Source: Acidobacteriota bacterium
GTDB lineage: Bacteria > Acidobacteriota > Terriglobia > Terriglobales > Acidobacteriaceae
NCBI GenBank assembly: GCA_018268755.1
Contig: JAFDVW010000007.1
Location: 248,001 to 312,000 of the forward strand
Direction of reading: 5' to 3'
DNA length: 64,000 bases
The stretch's first letter is position 1; the number at the start of each line of letters is the position of its first letter. The position numbers and the translations under genes were made by a program. A model generated the notes under the pieces. It worked only from the letters and a program-made list of their open reading frames with translations. It was not told the DNA's origin and did not search any database. Shown here piece by piece: positions 1 through 9,039 of this stretch.

Positions 1-773
1 AGGGCCAGCGATTCCTTTCTCGGCAATACCCCGGGAAAAAGCAGGCCATGCGCGATCCGGAAGCCCGCCCCTCCGGCAATAAAAATGGAGGGTAGCTCCA
101 GCGCCCCATGGGGGGCTACGAAACTCCACAACTTGAGGCTCATCCCGGCAATATGACAGGCCGAGCCGATCACCCCCATCAACAACCCATTGAAGAAGAG
201 CAGATAGATGGTCCCCAGACCGGCCGTGATCCCGCTGGCATACGTCATAAAGCCCACCGTGATGTTGTTGGTCATAATGCCGCTCGAAGCCACCGGCTTG
301 ATGGCCAGCACCGAGTCCGTCCACATCTCCTTCTTCTCAATGGTCTGCATCATGCGCGGCCCCAGCACTTCGCGCGGGTAGTCCGGGTCCTGCAAGGTGA
401 GCAGAATCCCGGCTACGCTGCCCGCGGCAAACAGCAGCAGGGCGGCCAGGCAGTAGCGGACATTGCGCCGGAACAGGCGGGGATATTCCCGATAAAAAAA
501 GGTGATCATGGCCAAAGGACTCGCGCGATGGCCGGCATAGATGATATTGTGTGCCCGCGCCATCAGTTGGTTCAGATAGCGCGCAAAATGGATGGAACTG
601 GGGTCCTGGCGGATGGCCGCCAGGTCGGCCGCGGTCTGGCGGTAAAGCAAGCTGAGTTCCTGCAACTCAGCGCGGTTCAGAGAATTCAGCCCCAGTTTGC
701 CGCCGCGCTGCAACAATTCTTCCAATTGTTGCCAATAGGGCCTGCGTTTTTCGATCCATCGAGTGGAGATCAC
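1..773 (-). CDS. SpoIIM/DUF95-family membrane protein, 3' end cut by window
   Basis: Reading the minus strand from a GTG at 773 gives an open frame of 257 codons that runs off the left edge. The N-terminal ~100 residues are soluble and helical. Hydrophobic stretches follow at about residues 105-130 and 170-205, and the late motif APHGALELPSIFIAGGAG is typical of the SpoIIM/DUF95 family. Outside spore formers these proteins are of unknown function and often sit next to RDD proteins, as here. A GAGAG lies a few bases before the GTG. The start codon is only 2 bp from that of the divergent RDD gene. Family assignment is firm; role is not known. Confidence 0.8.
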   Translation of the reverse strand, partial: MISTRWIEKRRPYWQQLEELLQRGGKLGLNSLNRAELQELSLLYRQTAADLAAIRQDPSSIHFARYLNQLMARAHNIIYAGHRASPLAMITFFYREYPRLFRRNVRYCLAALLLFAAGSVAGILLTLQDPDYPREVLGPRMMQTIEKKEMWTDSVLAIKPVASSGIMTNNITVGFMTYASGITAGLGTIYLLFFNGLLMGVIGSACHIAGMSLKLWSFVAPHGALELPSIFIAGGAGFRIAHGLLFPGVLPRKESLA

Positions 774-775
774 GC

Positions 776-1540
776 GTGCAGTCTCTCGAAAATCTGAACA
801 TTGATACTCCCGAGCAAATCGCCCTGGAGTTGCCCCTGGCGGGAATCGGCAGCCGCTTCTTCGCCCTGGCGCTCGATAGTCTACTGCAGTTTGTCGCGGT
901 TGTGGCGCTTTTCATCGTCCTGGCCCTGACCAGCTCGGAATTGCGCTATCTCGGCCTGGGCTCCCTCGGCCCGGTCGCCGCCATTGTGGTCCCTTTCTGC
1001 ATCTATTGGGGATACTTCGCTTTTTTCGAGATCCTGTGGAAGGGCCAGACGCCGGGCAAGCGTTACGCCGGCATTCGCGTCATCAAGCAGAGCGGCCGCC
1101 CCATGAACGCTATCGAGGCCATCGGCCGCAACCTCATGCGCGGCATCGACATCGTCCCCGGCATCTACAGCGTCGGCCTGGTCTGCATGATGTGCAACCA
1201 GCAGCATAAGCGGCTGGGAGACTTCGTCGCCGGCACCGTCGTGGTGCATGACAAGGCCATCGACAGCGTGAATTCCTCCTGGACCGCCGCGCCGCCGGCA
1301 GCGGCCGCCTCTGCCACCCAGGCCGAAACCACCAAACTGACCACCGATGAGCTGGTCTTGATCGAGACGTACCTGAGCCGGCGCTACGAAATCGACCCCA
1401 CCATTCGCTTCGCCACTGCGCAGCGCATCGTGGCCCTGGTGCAGGAAAAGACCGGCATTCTCAAACCATCCGACCAGTCAGACGATGATTTTCTGGAAGC
1501 CATGGCGCGGCAAGTTCGCGACACCGCCCGCTTCCGCTGA
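776..1540 (+). CDS. RDD-family membrane protein
   Basis: A 254-residue protein starting at GTG, with GGAG seven bases upstream. Residues ~24-36 carry the arginine and aspartate of the RDD signature (GSRFFALALD), two membrane segments follow (about 30-50 and 60-85), and the third aspartate lies in the later RGID/LGDF region. About 80 residues at the C-terminus are soluble and low in hydrophobicity. RDD proteins are predicted transporters or membrane accessory proteins without a common known substrate. The divergent SpoIIM-like neighbour is a frequent partner of this family, which supports a joint role in the membrane. No ATG is available near this start. Confidence 0.85.
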   Translation: MQSLENLNIDTPEQIALELPLAGIGSRFFALALDSLLQFVAVVALFIVLALTSSELRYLGLGSLGPVAAIVVPFCIYWGYFAFFEILWKGQTPGKRYAGIRVIKQSGRPMNAIEAIGRNLMRGIDIVPGIYSVGLVCMMCNQQHKRLGDFVAGTVVVHDKAIDSVNSSWTAAPPAAAASATQAETTKLTTDELVLIETYLSRRYEIDPTIRFATAQRIVALVQEKTGILKPSDQSDDDFLEAMARQVRDTARFR

Positions 1541-1590
1541 GTGGGCCTGGCTCGAATTTTTTCCGAGAAACTCGGAAGCTGAAAACAATT

Positions 1591-1667
<77 letters not shown>

Positions 1668-1795
1668 ACGGTACACCGGCTTTGCAGGGAAGCAAAGGCT
1701 GCTGGATGGGCCACAAATGCAGAACGCGGCAGCCGGAAGCGCCGCGCTCACTATTGATTCTATGAGGCAGCGCAAAGCAGTGTCAAACCGCCTTT

Positions 1796-1818
1796 GTGGG
1801 GCGGACACCCCTGTCCGC
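1796..1818. repeat. dispersed palindromic repeat, GCGGACA type, copy 1
   Basis: GTGGG is followed by GCGGACA, a four-base loop and TGTCCGC, a perfect 7-bp stem. Related copies lie at 30094-30117, 40116-40138 and 44253-44275. All have GTGG plus one variable base before the stem and a four-base loop rich in C and T. This copy lies about 70 bp upstream of kdsB. Confidence 0.7.
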
Positions 1819-1889
1819 CTGGCCCTGAACCCGCGAAAAATGCTCTCCCTCTTGCATCTCCCGCGCGAACCCTGGAAACTAAAGATCGC

Positions 1890-2609
1890 ATGAAAGCCAT
1901 CGCCGTCATCCCCGCGCGCCTCGCCTCCACCCGCCTGGAGCGCAAAATGCTCCGCCAGGTCGCCGGGCAGCCGCTGATCGGGCGGGTCTACAACGCGGTC
2001 CGCGTCAATCCGCAGCTTCTCGAGGTCATCATCGCCACCGATTCGGAAGAGATCCTCGAGGTCTGCAAGCAAAACGGCTGGACGGCCCGCATGACCGCCG
2101 CGCACCACCGCAGCGGGACGGAGCGCGTCCACGAAATTTCCAACTCGGTCGCGGCAGATGTATACGTCAATGTGCAGGGCGACGAGGTCCTGGCCCGCGC
2201 CGAGCACATTGCTGTGCTGTTGCATGTTATGCGCGATCCCGCCGTGCAGGTGGGCACGCTCAAGACCGCCTGCAGCGAAGAGGACCGGGACAATCCCAAC
2301 GCGGTGAAGGTCGTCACCGACTCTTCCGGCCGTGCCCTCTATTTTTCCCGCTCCACCATTCCCTATGACCGCGACCGGACGGGCGCAAAATACTTCAAGC
2401 ACCTGGGTTTCTATGCCTATCGCAAAAGTGCGCTTGACCAGTTTGTCGGCTGGCCGGAGTCTTCCCTGGAACGCAGCGAGCGCCTGGAGCAGCTGCGGTT
2501 TTTGGAGAATGGGGTCCCTATCCACGTGGGCGAATCCTCCTTCGACACGGTCGGCATAGACACACAGGAAGACCTGGACCGAGTCGAGAAGATTCTGCGC
2601 GGCCGCTAA
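1890..2609 (+). CDS. kdsB: 3-deoxy-manno-octulosonate cytidylyltransferase
   Basis: KdsB activates Kdo with CTP to give CMP-Kdo for LPS inner-core synthesis in the cytoplasm. The 239-residue product starts MKAIAVIPARLASTRLERK, the nucleotide-binding signature of the family. It goes on with the conserved ATDS and NVQGDEV segments that bind substrate and metal, and its length is normal for KdsB. An open frame extends 32 codons upstream, but that extension translates the palindromic repeat at 1796-1818 and has no similarity, so the ATG at 1890 is preferred. It converges on rsgA with a 12-bp gap. Presence of the gene indicates a Gram-negative envelope. Confidence 0.93.
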   Translation: MKAIAVIPARLASTRLERKMLRQVAGQPLIGRVYNAVRVNPQLLEVIIATDSEEILEVCKQNGWTARMTAAHHRSGTERVHEISNSVAADVYVNVQGDEVLARAEHIAVLLHVMRDPAVQVGTLKTACSEEDRDNPNAVKVVTDSSGRALYFSRSTIPYDRDRTGAKYFKHLGFYAYRKSALDQFVGWPESSLERSERLEQLRFLENGVPIHVGESSFDTVGIDTQEDLDRVEKILRGR

Positions 2610-2621
2610 AACGGCGCGGAG

Positions 2622-3716
2622 CTATCCGCGCTTGTCCGGCATTTTGCGTATGGCCTTGTGGATCTTCTTCCAGCGCTCTTTCTGTTCCCGCGCCAGCACG
2701 GGATCTTCTCTGGATTTCTGGTAGCGCAGCTCGGCTTCCAGCTTGCGATAACTTTCCAACCTCTCTTCCGCCACACGGCCGTCCTTCATCGCCTCCGCCA
2801 CGGCGCATCCCGGCTCGCCGCGGTGCGAGCAATTGCGGAAGCGGCATTGTCCGGCCAGATCGAGCACATCGGAAAATGTCTGGCCAACTCCTGCTTCCTT
2901 CTCCCAGAGCTGCAGTTCGCGCATGCCCGGTGTGTCAATCACCATGCCGCCCCCGGAAAGAAAGAACATCTGCCGCGTTGTGGTGGTGTGCCGCCCGCGA
3001 TCATCTCCTTCGCGGACCGCCTGCGTCGGCAAGGTTTCCCCCGCAAGCGCGTTGATGATCGTGGACTTCCCCACCCCGGAAGAGCCGACGAAGGCCGCCG
3101 TCTCCCCGGGCCGAATGAAGCCGCCGACCGCTTCCACACCGTACCCGCTCCATGCGCTCAGGCAGTGCACAGTCACGCCGCAGGACACGCCGGCAACTTC
3201 TGCGGCGCGAACTTCAACTTCCTGGCAGAGGTCGGCTTTATTGAGCAGCACGATGGGACGCGCGCTGCTGTCCCACACCAGCGCGAGATAGCGTTCGATG
3301 CGCCGCAGGTTAAAGTCGCGATCGAGCGCGGTGACGATGAACACCACGTCCAGGTTAGCGGCCACGATCTGCTGCGTCAGGCCGCGGCCCGCGGCTTTGC
3401 GGGAAAGCCGTCCGCGGCGCGGCAGGATGCACTCAATGCGCGCTCGCCCCTCCTCCGGACGAAGAGTCACCGCCACCCAATCGCCCACGGCGGGAACATC
3501 GCCACACTCCTCCGCCACATAACGCACTTTGCCGGCCACTTCCGCCAGCCAATCGCCGGTTTGCGAACGCACCCGGTACAAGCTCCTGTTTTGCTGCACC
3601 ACGCGCGCCGGAACCATGCCCGGCTGCGCAACTTCCGCCAATCCTGCGGCAAAAAATGCCGACCATCCTAAATCTTCCAGAGAAAGATGTTTCAGGAAAA
3701 GACTTCTGCTTTCCAC
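2622..3716 (-). CDS. rsgA: ribosome small-subunit-dependent GTPase A
   Basis: RsgA is a circularly permuted GTPase that helps late 30S assembly. The 364-residue product shows the permuted motif order: G4 NKAD at ~159-162, then G1 GSSGVGKST at ~211-219, then DTPGM at ~261-265. A zinc site follows, with cysteines at ~291, 296 and 304 and a histidine at ~298. An N-terminal OB-like domain precedes these. The chosen GTG has AGGAG about 7 bases upstream; a longer frame back to 3872 has no family similarity at its N-terminus. The C-terminal tail is rich in lysine and arginine. Confidence 0.93.
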   Translation of the reverse strand: MESRSLFLKHLSLEDLGWSAFFAAGLAEVAQPGMVPARVVQQNRSLYRVRSQTGDWLAEVAGKVRYVAEECGDVPAVGDWVAVTLRPEEGRARIECILPRRGRLSRKAAGRGLTQQIVAANLDVVFIVTALDRDFNLRRIERYLALVWDSSARPIVLLNKADLCQEVEVRAAEVAGVSCGVTVHCLSAWSGYGVEAVGGFIRPGETAAFVGSSGVGKSTIINALAGETLPTQAVREGDDRGRHTTTTRQMFFLSGGGMVIDTPGMRELQLWEKEAGVGQTFSDVLDLAGQCRFRNCSHRGEPGCAVAEAMKDGRVAEERLESYRKLEAELRYQKSREDPVLAREQKERWKKIHKAIRKMPDKRG

Positions 3717-3981
3717 GCGGGTCTCCTGTCTTCTGGACTGACTGCCAGTCCGGCCAAATGGGAAATGGCTGCGCCGGGCACACACTGCGGCGCAAAGGAC
3801 AAAAGGAGTCGGAAGAAAAGCTGCCGGGAGGAAATCGAAGGACTTACAACGACAACCGCAAGGCGAGCCCATCCTTCCGCGTGCAAACAGCAGTCATAGG
3901 CGCCTCCTGAAACGAGATGTTCGCAATCCCGCCGCGAACTACTTTCAACTTACCCAGAAACCGGAACCACAGTCAAGCCCA

Positions 3982-5130
3982 TCAGGCTTTCGCTTTGGCC
4001 CAGGCCTCGGCGGCCGCCAGTCGCCGCGAGATGGAAGGGTGGGAATGGAAAAACCACTCCACGAAGCGAGAGGGCGTGCGTTCGGCCAGGTTCTGTTCCG
4101 CCAGCTTGTTCATGGCGGAGACAAACGGCACAAGGCTCGGAATGGAGCGGAAAGCATAACGATCGGCCTGGCGTTCATTGAAGCGGGAATAGGCGTTCAG
4201 CGCCGGCATCAGTAAGAACGAAAGCACGGTCGAAACCAACACCAGCAAAGGCAGGTTGGCGAAGTCGGCCAGGCTCTCAAACATGTGCAGCCGGTCCATG
4301 GCATAGTGCAGCACATAGTTGGCGGCCCAGAAACCGAACAAAGTAGTCGCCGCCTGCACCGCGATGCTCTTTAAGATATGGCGATGCACGTGGTGTCCTA
4401 ACTCGTGGGCCAGCACGGCTTCAATTTCTTCCGGCGAATAGTGGTCCAACAAAGTATCGGCCAGAATAATGCGGCGCGTCGCGCCCAGGCCGGTCAACGC
4501 GGCGTTGGCTTTCTTGCTCTTCTCCGAGAGGTTCCACTTATAAACGCCCCGGACTTTGGTCCCGGCCTTTTCGCTCAGACGCACCAGGCGCGCCTTGAGG
4601 TCCTCATCTTGCAGTGGCTCAAATTTATAAAAGATGGGAAATAGCACCACCGGCGCGATCTGCGCCATCAGGACAAAGAATGCCAGGAAGGCCATCCACG
4701 CCAGCAGCCACCAGTGCTGGGGAAACTGCCGCAGGATGAAATACAAAACTTCGGCCCCGGCAATGGCCAGCACCAGACCGAGCAAAAATCCTTTGGTCTC
4801 ATCCCAAAGCCACGCGCCCAGTTTCTGGTTGGAGAGATGATACTGGTGCTCGAGGCGGAACCCGTAATACTCAAAGGCCAGACCGAGGACCTTCCCCAAG
4901 AGCAAGATCATCGTCACATACAGCGCCACCGCCAGGGAGTAACTTTGGCCGGTGCTGTGATAGGCAATGTCGCGCAGCGATCCGCTCAACCCGGTGAACA
5001 AGAGCAGCAGAAGCAGGAATACTCCAATGGCAAAGTCGGCAATTCCCAGCCACCGCCGTACGCGGTTATAGTGCTGCGATTCCGGAGAATCGGGAGAAGG
5101 CACGGGAATCGTGGCAGAGCTCATGGCCAT
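3982..5130 (-). CDS. M48-family (Ste24-like) membrane zinc metalloprotease
   Basis: A 382-residue integral membrane protein with hydrophobic segments at about 30-50, 64-84, 115-132 and 140-168 before the catalytic site HELGHH (~242-247). A later NERQADRYA stretch supplies the third zinc ligand (Glu), and more membrane segments lie between the two. This layout is that of Ste24/CAAX-prenyl-protease-type M48 enzymes, which in bacteria act in membrane protein quality control; the substrate is unknown. Two ATGs lie 6 bp apart at the start (5130 and 5124), and no strong ribosome site decides between them. Confidence 0.9.
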   Translation of the reverse strand: MAMSSATIPVPSPDSPESQHYNRVRRWLGIADFAIGVFLLLLLLFTGLSGSLRDIAYHSTGQSYSLAVALYVTMILLLGKVLGLAFEYYGFRLEHQYHLSNQKLGAWLWDETKGFLLGLVLAIAGAEVLYFILRQFPQHWWLLAWMAFLAFFVLMAQIAPVVLFPIFYKFEPLQDEDLKARLVRLSEKAGTKVRGVYKWNLSEKSKKANAALTGLGATRRIILADTLLDHYSPEEIEAVLAHELGHHVHRHILKSIAVQAATTLFGFWAANYVLHYAMDRLHMFESLADFANLPLLVLVSTVLSFLLMPALNAYSRFNERQADRYAFRSIPSLVPFVSAMNKLAEQNLAERTPSRFVEWFFHSHPSISRRLAAAEAWAKAKA

Positions 5131-5216
5131 TCACAGGAAGAGCAAACTAAATTATCGCTTTTGAAACCGAGAAATACGAGTTTCTAAAGGGCAGTGGCCG
5201 CAAGAGTGAGCGCCGT

Positions 5217-6632
5217 TTATCCGCCCTGTACAAAGGCTTCCGCACTGCTGAGGATCTCCTCGACCAACTCGGGCGAGGCCGCCTCAGCATACACCCGCAG
5301 CATGCGTTCCGTCCCTGAGGCCCGGAACAGGACCCAGGCTTCGGCGCCCTGGCCCGGACGCGGTGCATCCAGGAAAAACTTAATGCCGTCGAGATCGCCC
5401 TTCTGAAGGATGGCATAACGCCCCAGCTGCCTGGTCTCCAAAGCAGAGGCCCGCCGGATCGCGCCATACTTCAGTTCGTCCGAGATATGCAGATCGCGGC
5501 GGCCATAATAATGCGGTCCGAATTCCTCCTGCAAGTCGGCCACCAGGCGCCCCAGCGGCTTGCCTTCCTCGGCCATGACATTGGCGAGCAGCAGGGCATT
5601 CAGCGTGCCGTCGCGTTCCGGCAGAAAACGAGAATAGCCGATGCCACCGGACTCCTCCGCCCCGATCAGGATTTCGCCTTCCAGCATCAGGTCCGCGATG
5701 TATTTGAAGCCGATGCGGCACTCGTACAGCTTGCGCCCGTATTTGGCGGCGATGCGGTCCGCCATACGCGTGGTATTGAAGGCGCGCACCACATCTCCCG
5801 CCCATGGGCGGCGTTCCAGCAACCAACGCAACAGGACGACGAAGACTTTGTGCGAGTCGACAAAACTTCCGTCCTCGGCCACTGCGCCGATGCGGTCGGC
5901 ATCGCCATCGGTGGCAAATCCAGCATGGCACCTTTCCCGGACTACGGTTTCCTGCAAGGCCGCCACGTGGGGAAGAATGGGTTCTGGATTGATGCCCGGG
6001 AACAGCGGATTGCGGTCCTGCCGGATGGCGACATGCTGAATGCCGTTGTGGGCGAAAATCTCCGTCAGCGTGTTGCGCCCCGAGCCGTGCATGGAATCCA
6101 CGGCGAATTTAAAATTGGCTTTGCGGATGAGTTCGAGATCGGCAAACTTCGAAATAGCAGCCAGGTAGGCCGGCTTGAGATCGACCTCTTCTATGGCCGC
6201 GGCTTGCCTCCGCGGCAACGCGCCCGCGTTGAGTTCGGCCTCAATCGCTTTCATGATGGCAGGTGTCGCCGATCCGCCGAACTTCGCTTTAAACTTCACC
6301 CCGTTCCAATTCCAGGGATTGTGGCTCGATGTCACCACCACCCCGCCGGCCGCTCCGCTGTCCCGCACGGCGAGAGACACCGCCGGAGTGGGCAAGGAAT
6401 CCTTGGCCAGCTTCACCGGAATGCCCGCCTGGGCCAGCACCTCCGCCACCAGGCCGGCAGCCACGTCGGAAAGGAAGCGGGTATCGTAGCCGACAATCAC
6501 GCCTTGCGCGGCGTCCTCGTGCTTCAAGACATAGGCAGCGATCGCGCCCGCCACGCGGCGGACGTTGGCAAAGGTAAAGTCATCGGCGATCAGGCCGCGC
6601 CATCCGTCGGTGCCAAACTTGATTTCCGTCAT
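5217..6632 (-). CDS. phosphoglucomutase/phosphomannomutase family protein
   Basis: A 471-residue alpha-D-phosphohexomutase. The N-terminus has the FGTDGWRG motif, and the active-site serine lies in VVTSSHNPWNWNG. The metal-binding DGDADR loop and a C-terminal phosphate-binding RASGTE follow, in the usual four-domain order. It interconverts hexose 6- and 1-phosphates. Its position beside manC and manA points to mannose 6-phosphate to mannose 1-phosphate. Three in-frame ATGs occur (6650, 6644, 6632); the last begins directly at the conserved domain. The DNA just upstream is a low-complexity series of GTTGG/CTTTGG-like words that translates to a meaningless extension. Confidence 0.9.
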   Translation of the reverse strand: MTEIKFGTDGWRGLIADDFTFANVRRVAGAIAAYVLKHEDAAQGVIVGYDTRFLSDVAAGLVAEVLAQAGIPVKLAKDSLPTPAVSLAVRDSGAAGGVVVTSSHNPWNWNGVKFKAKFGGSATPAIMKAIEAELNAGALPRRQAAAIEEVDLKPAYLAAISKFADLELIRKANFKFAVDSMHGSGRNTLTEIFAHNGIQHVAIRQDRNPLFPGINPEPILPHVAALQETVVRERCHAGFATDGDADRIGAVAEDGSFVDSHKVFVVLLRWLLERRPWAGDVVRAFNTTRMADRIAAKYGRKLYECRIGFKYIADLMLEGEILIGAEESGGIGYSRFLPERDGTLNALLLANVMAEEGKPLGRLVADLQEEFGPHYYGRRDLHISDELKYGAIRRASALETRQLGRYAILQKGDLDGIKFFLDAPRPGQGAEAWVLFRASGTERMLRVYAEAASPELVEEILSSAEAFVQGG

Positions 6633-6770
6633 AGAAGAGCCCATGGGCATTTTCGTCGTTGGTCGTTGGTCCTTCGCTCTTGGACGTTGGCCTTTGGACT
6701 TCGGCAATTAGCCTTGAAGGCTTAGAAAAGCGTGACTCATTCGCGAACGGCCAACGACGAACGACGACCG

Positions 6771-7883
6771 TCAAACCAGGTTGTGCAGTTTCTTTTCGTC
6801 CAGGTATTTCACTACTTTGCCTACATCCTGGGCACAGTCGCGAGTGGTAATGAGCAGGGCGTCGGCGGTTTCCACAATCACCAGATTGCTCACCCCAACG
6901 GCCGCCACGAATTTCCCCGGCGCGTGGATGTAGTTGCCCTGCGCATCCGTTGTGAAAAATCCCTCCGCAGAAACCAGGTTCCCATCGCTCGGCAACAACT
7001 TGGCGGCCTGGTGCTCGTGCAGCGAGGTCCAGCAGCCCAGATCGTTCCAGCCAAATTCCGCGGGGATGCAGAAGATATGCGAGGCCCGCTCGCCCCGGGC
7101 GGAGCGCGGCTCCAGCACCGCGTAATCGATACTGATGTTTTCGCACTGGGGATAAAGCTTCTGGTAAGTCGCGGCAAATTTTCTGCTGCCGAAGGTGGCG
7201 GCGATTTTTTCCAGCAAGCTGGCGGTCTTGGGCAGGTGTTCGCGCAGCGCGTTGCTCAGGGTACGCGCGCTCCACACAAACATGCCGCTATTCCAGAAAT
7301 AGTTCCCCGCCTGCAGGAAGGCCGCAGCCCGCGCGGCATCGGGCTTTTCGGTGAACCGCCGCACCCGGGAAGCGCCCCCGTCCAACACGGCCCCGGCCTC
7401 GATGTAGCCATATCCGGTTTCCGGGCGGGTGGGGGGAATGCCCAACACCACGATGTTTTCTCCGGCAGCGGCAATTTTCACGGCGCGTTCGATCACTGCG
7501 CGGAATTCCTTCTCTTTCGCGACCACCTGGTCGGAAGGAAACATGCCGATCACCGTGTCCGGGGCCTGCCGCTCCAGGATGAATGCCGCCAGCCCGATGG
7601 CGGGCGCGGTATTGCGGCCAACCGGCTCGGCCAGAATTTGTTTTCTCTCGAATTGCGGCAGCTGGCGCAGGATTTCACGCTGCGAATCACGGTTGGTGAT
7701 GATCCAGAAACGATTGGCGGAGGTCAGGGGCAGAAGGCGCGCCACCGTCTGCTGGATCATGGTGTCTTTCCCATCCAGTGCCAGCAGCTGTTTGGCGCAG
7801 CGCTTGCGGCTCAAGGGCCAGAAGCGGGTTCCCCGCCCCCCAGCCAGGATCACGGCATGCAAGTTAAGTTTCTTATTTGCCAC
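6771..7883 (-). CDS. manC: mannose-1-phosphate guanylyltransferase
   Basis: This enzyme makes GDP-mannose from mannose 1-phosphate and GTP. The 370-residue protein opens with HAVILAGGRGTRFWPLSR followed by CAKQLL, the pyrophosphorylase signature. It later shows the conserved FTEKPD and WNSGMF segments of the GDP-mannose type. The length shows a single-domain enzyme without the fused isomerase found in many ManC proteins; the isomerase is a separate gene (manA) immediately upstream. The start is GTG with a weak ribosome site. The gap to manA is 50 bp, consistent with an operon. Confidence 0.92.
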   Translation of the reverse strand: MANKKLNLHAVILAGGRGTRFWPLSRKRCAKQLLALDGKDTMIQQTVARLLPLTSANRFWIITNRDSQREILRQLPQFERKQILAEPVGRNTAPAIGLAAFILERQAPDTVIGMFPSDQVVAKEKEFRAVIERAVKIAAAGENIVVLGIPPTRPETGYGYIEAGAVLDGGASRVRRFTEKPDAARAAAFLQAGNYFWNSGMFVWSARTLSNALREHLPKTASLLEKIAATFGSRKFAATYQKLYPQCENISIDYAVLEPRSARGERASHIFCIPAEFGWNDLGCWTSLHEHQAAKLLPSDGNLVSAEGFFTTDAQGNYIHAPGKFVAAVGVSNLVIVETADALLITTRDCAQDVGKVVKYLDEKKLHNLV

Positions 7884-7933
7884 TGCGCTTTGCCCGCCCT
7901 GTACCCGTGTTCATAAGGTATCAGCCCCCGCCG

Positions 7934-8935
7934 TCACAAGCGAGTCTCCGGCTCAGGGAAAACCTTGCCGGGCACGCTCGATTTCAGCAGTTCCACACTC
8001 CACTGCGGCAGCACGCGAAATTCCCCCGCGCTGGCGGGCACGACAACCGCATCGCCCTTGGCCATGGTCACCGGCGTACTGCCCTGCATTTCCACCATGG
8101 CGCAGCCTTCCACCGCCACCAGGATCTGGACGGAGTTTTTTCCGCTGCCATCATCGGTCCGCAGCTCACAGGGGTCCCGCAGTTCCAGCATGTCCACGGC
8201 AAAATAGGGTGCGGCGATCAGGGGCGCGCGCCGGTTTTTGCCGCCATTCATGGACTGCGGGGCCGGACGCAATACTTTGCCGGACGCCACCTTTTCCTTC
8301 ACGGCCGCCAGACCATGCTCCAGGTGCAGCTCACGGGGGCGCCCGTAATCATATAGACGATAAGTGGTGTCGGACTGTTGTTGTGTTTCCACAATCACCG
8401 CCCCAGGCCCCAGCGTGTGGACCGTACCCGCCGCGACATAGATCATCTCGCCGGGGTAGACATGCACCCAGTTGAGCAGCTCCTCCGCGCGATTTTCCTG
8501 GATGGACTGCGCGAACTGCTCGCGGGTTACGCCCGCTTTCAACCCCAGACCAATCTGCGCTCCCGGGCCCGCATGCGCCACATACCAGCACTCGGTCTTG
8601 CCCCAGGGCTGGCCCACGGCCTGGGCCGCGGCATCATCGGGATGCACCTGCACGGAAAGCTTTTCGCGGGGAAAAAGAAACTTCAGCAGCAAGGGAAAGC
8701 GCCTGGGATCACGCGCCGCCGTGCCCAGCAGCGCCGGCCCATATTGCTCGCTCAGCTCGGCCAGCGCTTTTCCCGCTAGCGGGCCGTTCGCGACCTTGCA
8801 TTGGTCGCCGGTGAGCCAGGCTTCGCCAATCTTCTCGGAAAATTTGTGCAACGGGTAAATCGGGGCAAGGTCCGTGGTTCCCCAGGGCCGAGGATCAAAC
8901 GCGGGAGACATCAGGAGTGGATACAGTTCATTCAT
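7934..8935 (-). CDS. manA: mannose-6-phosphate isomerase, class I
   Basis: ManA converts fructose 6-phosphate to mannose 6-phosphate, the first step to GDP-mannose. The 333-residue protein is of the short cupin type. Zinc ligands are visible in VQVHPDD, in the following KTECWYV and in AAGTVHTLGPG. The active-site QQQSDTTYRLYDYGR region is also present. With manC and the phosphohexomutase it completes a three-gene GDP-mannose module transcribed in the same direction. GDP-mannose probably feeds exopolysaccharide, LPS or glycoprotein sugars, but no glycosyltransferase is in the window to say which. Confidence 0.92.
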   Translation of the reverse strand: MNELYPLLMSPAFDPRPWGTTDLAPIYPLHKFSEKIGEAWLTGDQCKVANGPLAGKALAELSEQYGPALLGTAARDPRRFPLLLKFLFPREKLSVQVHPDDAAAQAVGQPWGKTECWYVAHAGPGAQIGLGLKAGVTREQFAQSIQENRAEELLNWVHVYPGEMIYVAAGTVHTLGPGAVIVETQQQSDTTYRLYDYGRPRELHLEHGLAAVKEKVASGKVLRPAPQSMNGGKNRRAPLIAAPYFAVDMLELRDPCELRTDDGSGKNSVQILVAVEGCAMVEMQGSTPVTMAKGDAVVVPASAGEFRVLPQWSVELLKSSVPGKVFPEPETRL

Positions 8936-9039
8936 GGTGGTCGGGCGGAGCTTGCCAGCAGGAAATCACCCAGTCGTGGGAACCCCCTTCGCGCCCGCCA
9001 CCAGTGCCGGCGCGGCACGAAGGGAATCCAGAACTGCTT

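Noticed and set aside
1561..1577. 7-bp stem-loop between the RDD gene and the tRNA as a terminator
   Set aside because: The T run lies before and not after the stem on the plus strand, and an A run follows on the minus strand, so it does not fit a Rho-independent terminator on either strand.
5487..6725. A 412-residue plus-strand open frame
   Set aside because: Antisense to the phosphohexomutase with its intact catalytic motifs; no recognisable domain in this frame.
6650..6775. Low-complexity GTTGG/CTTTGG words between manC and the mutase as a regulatory repeat
   Set aside because: Too degenerate for a clear unit, and similar runs are common between genes; nothing specific can be claimed.
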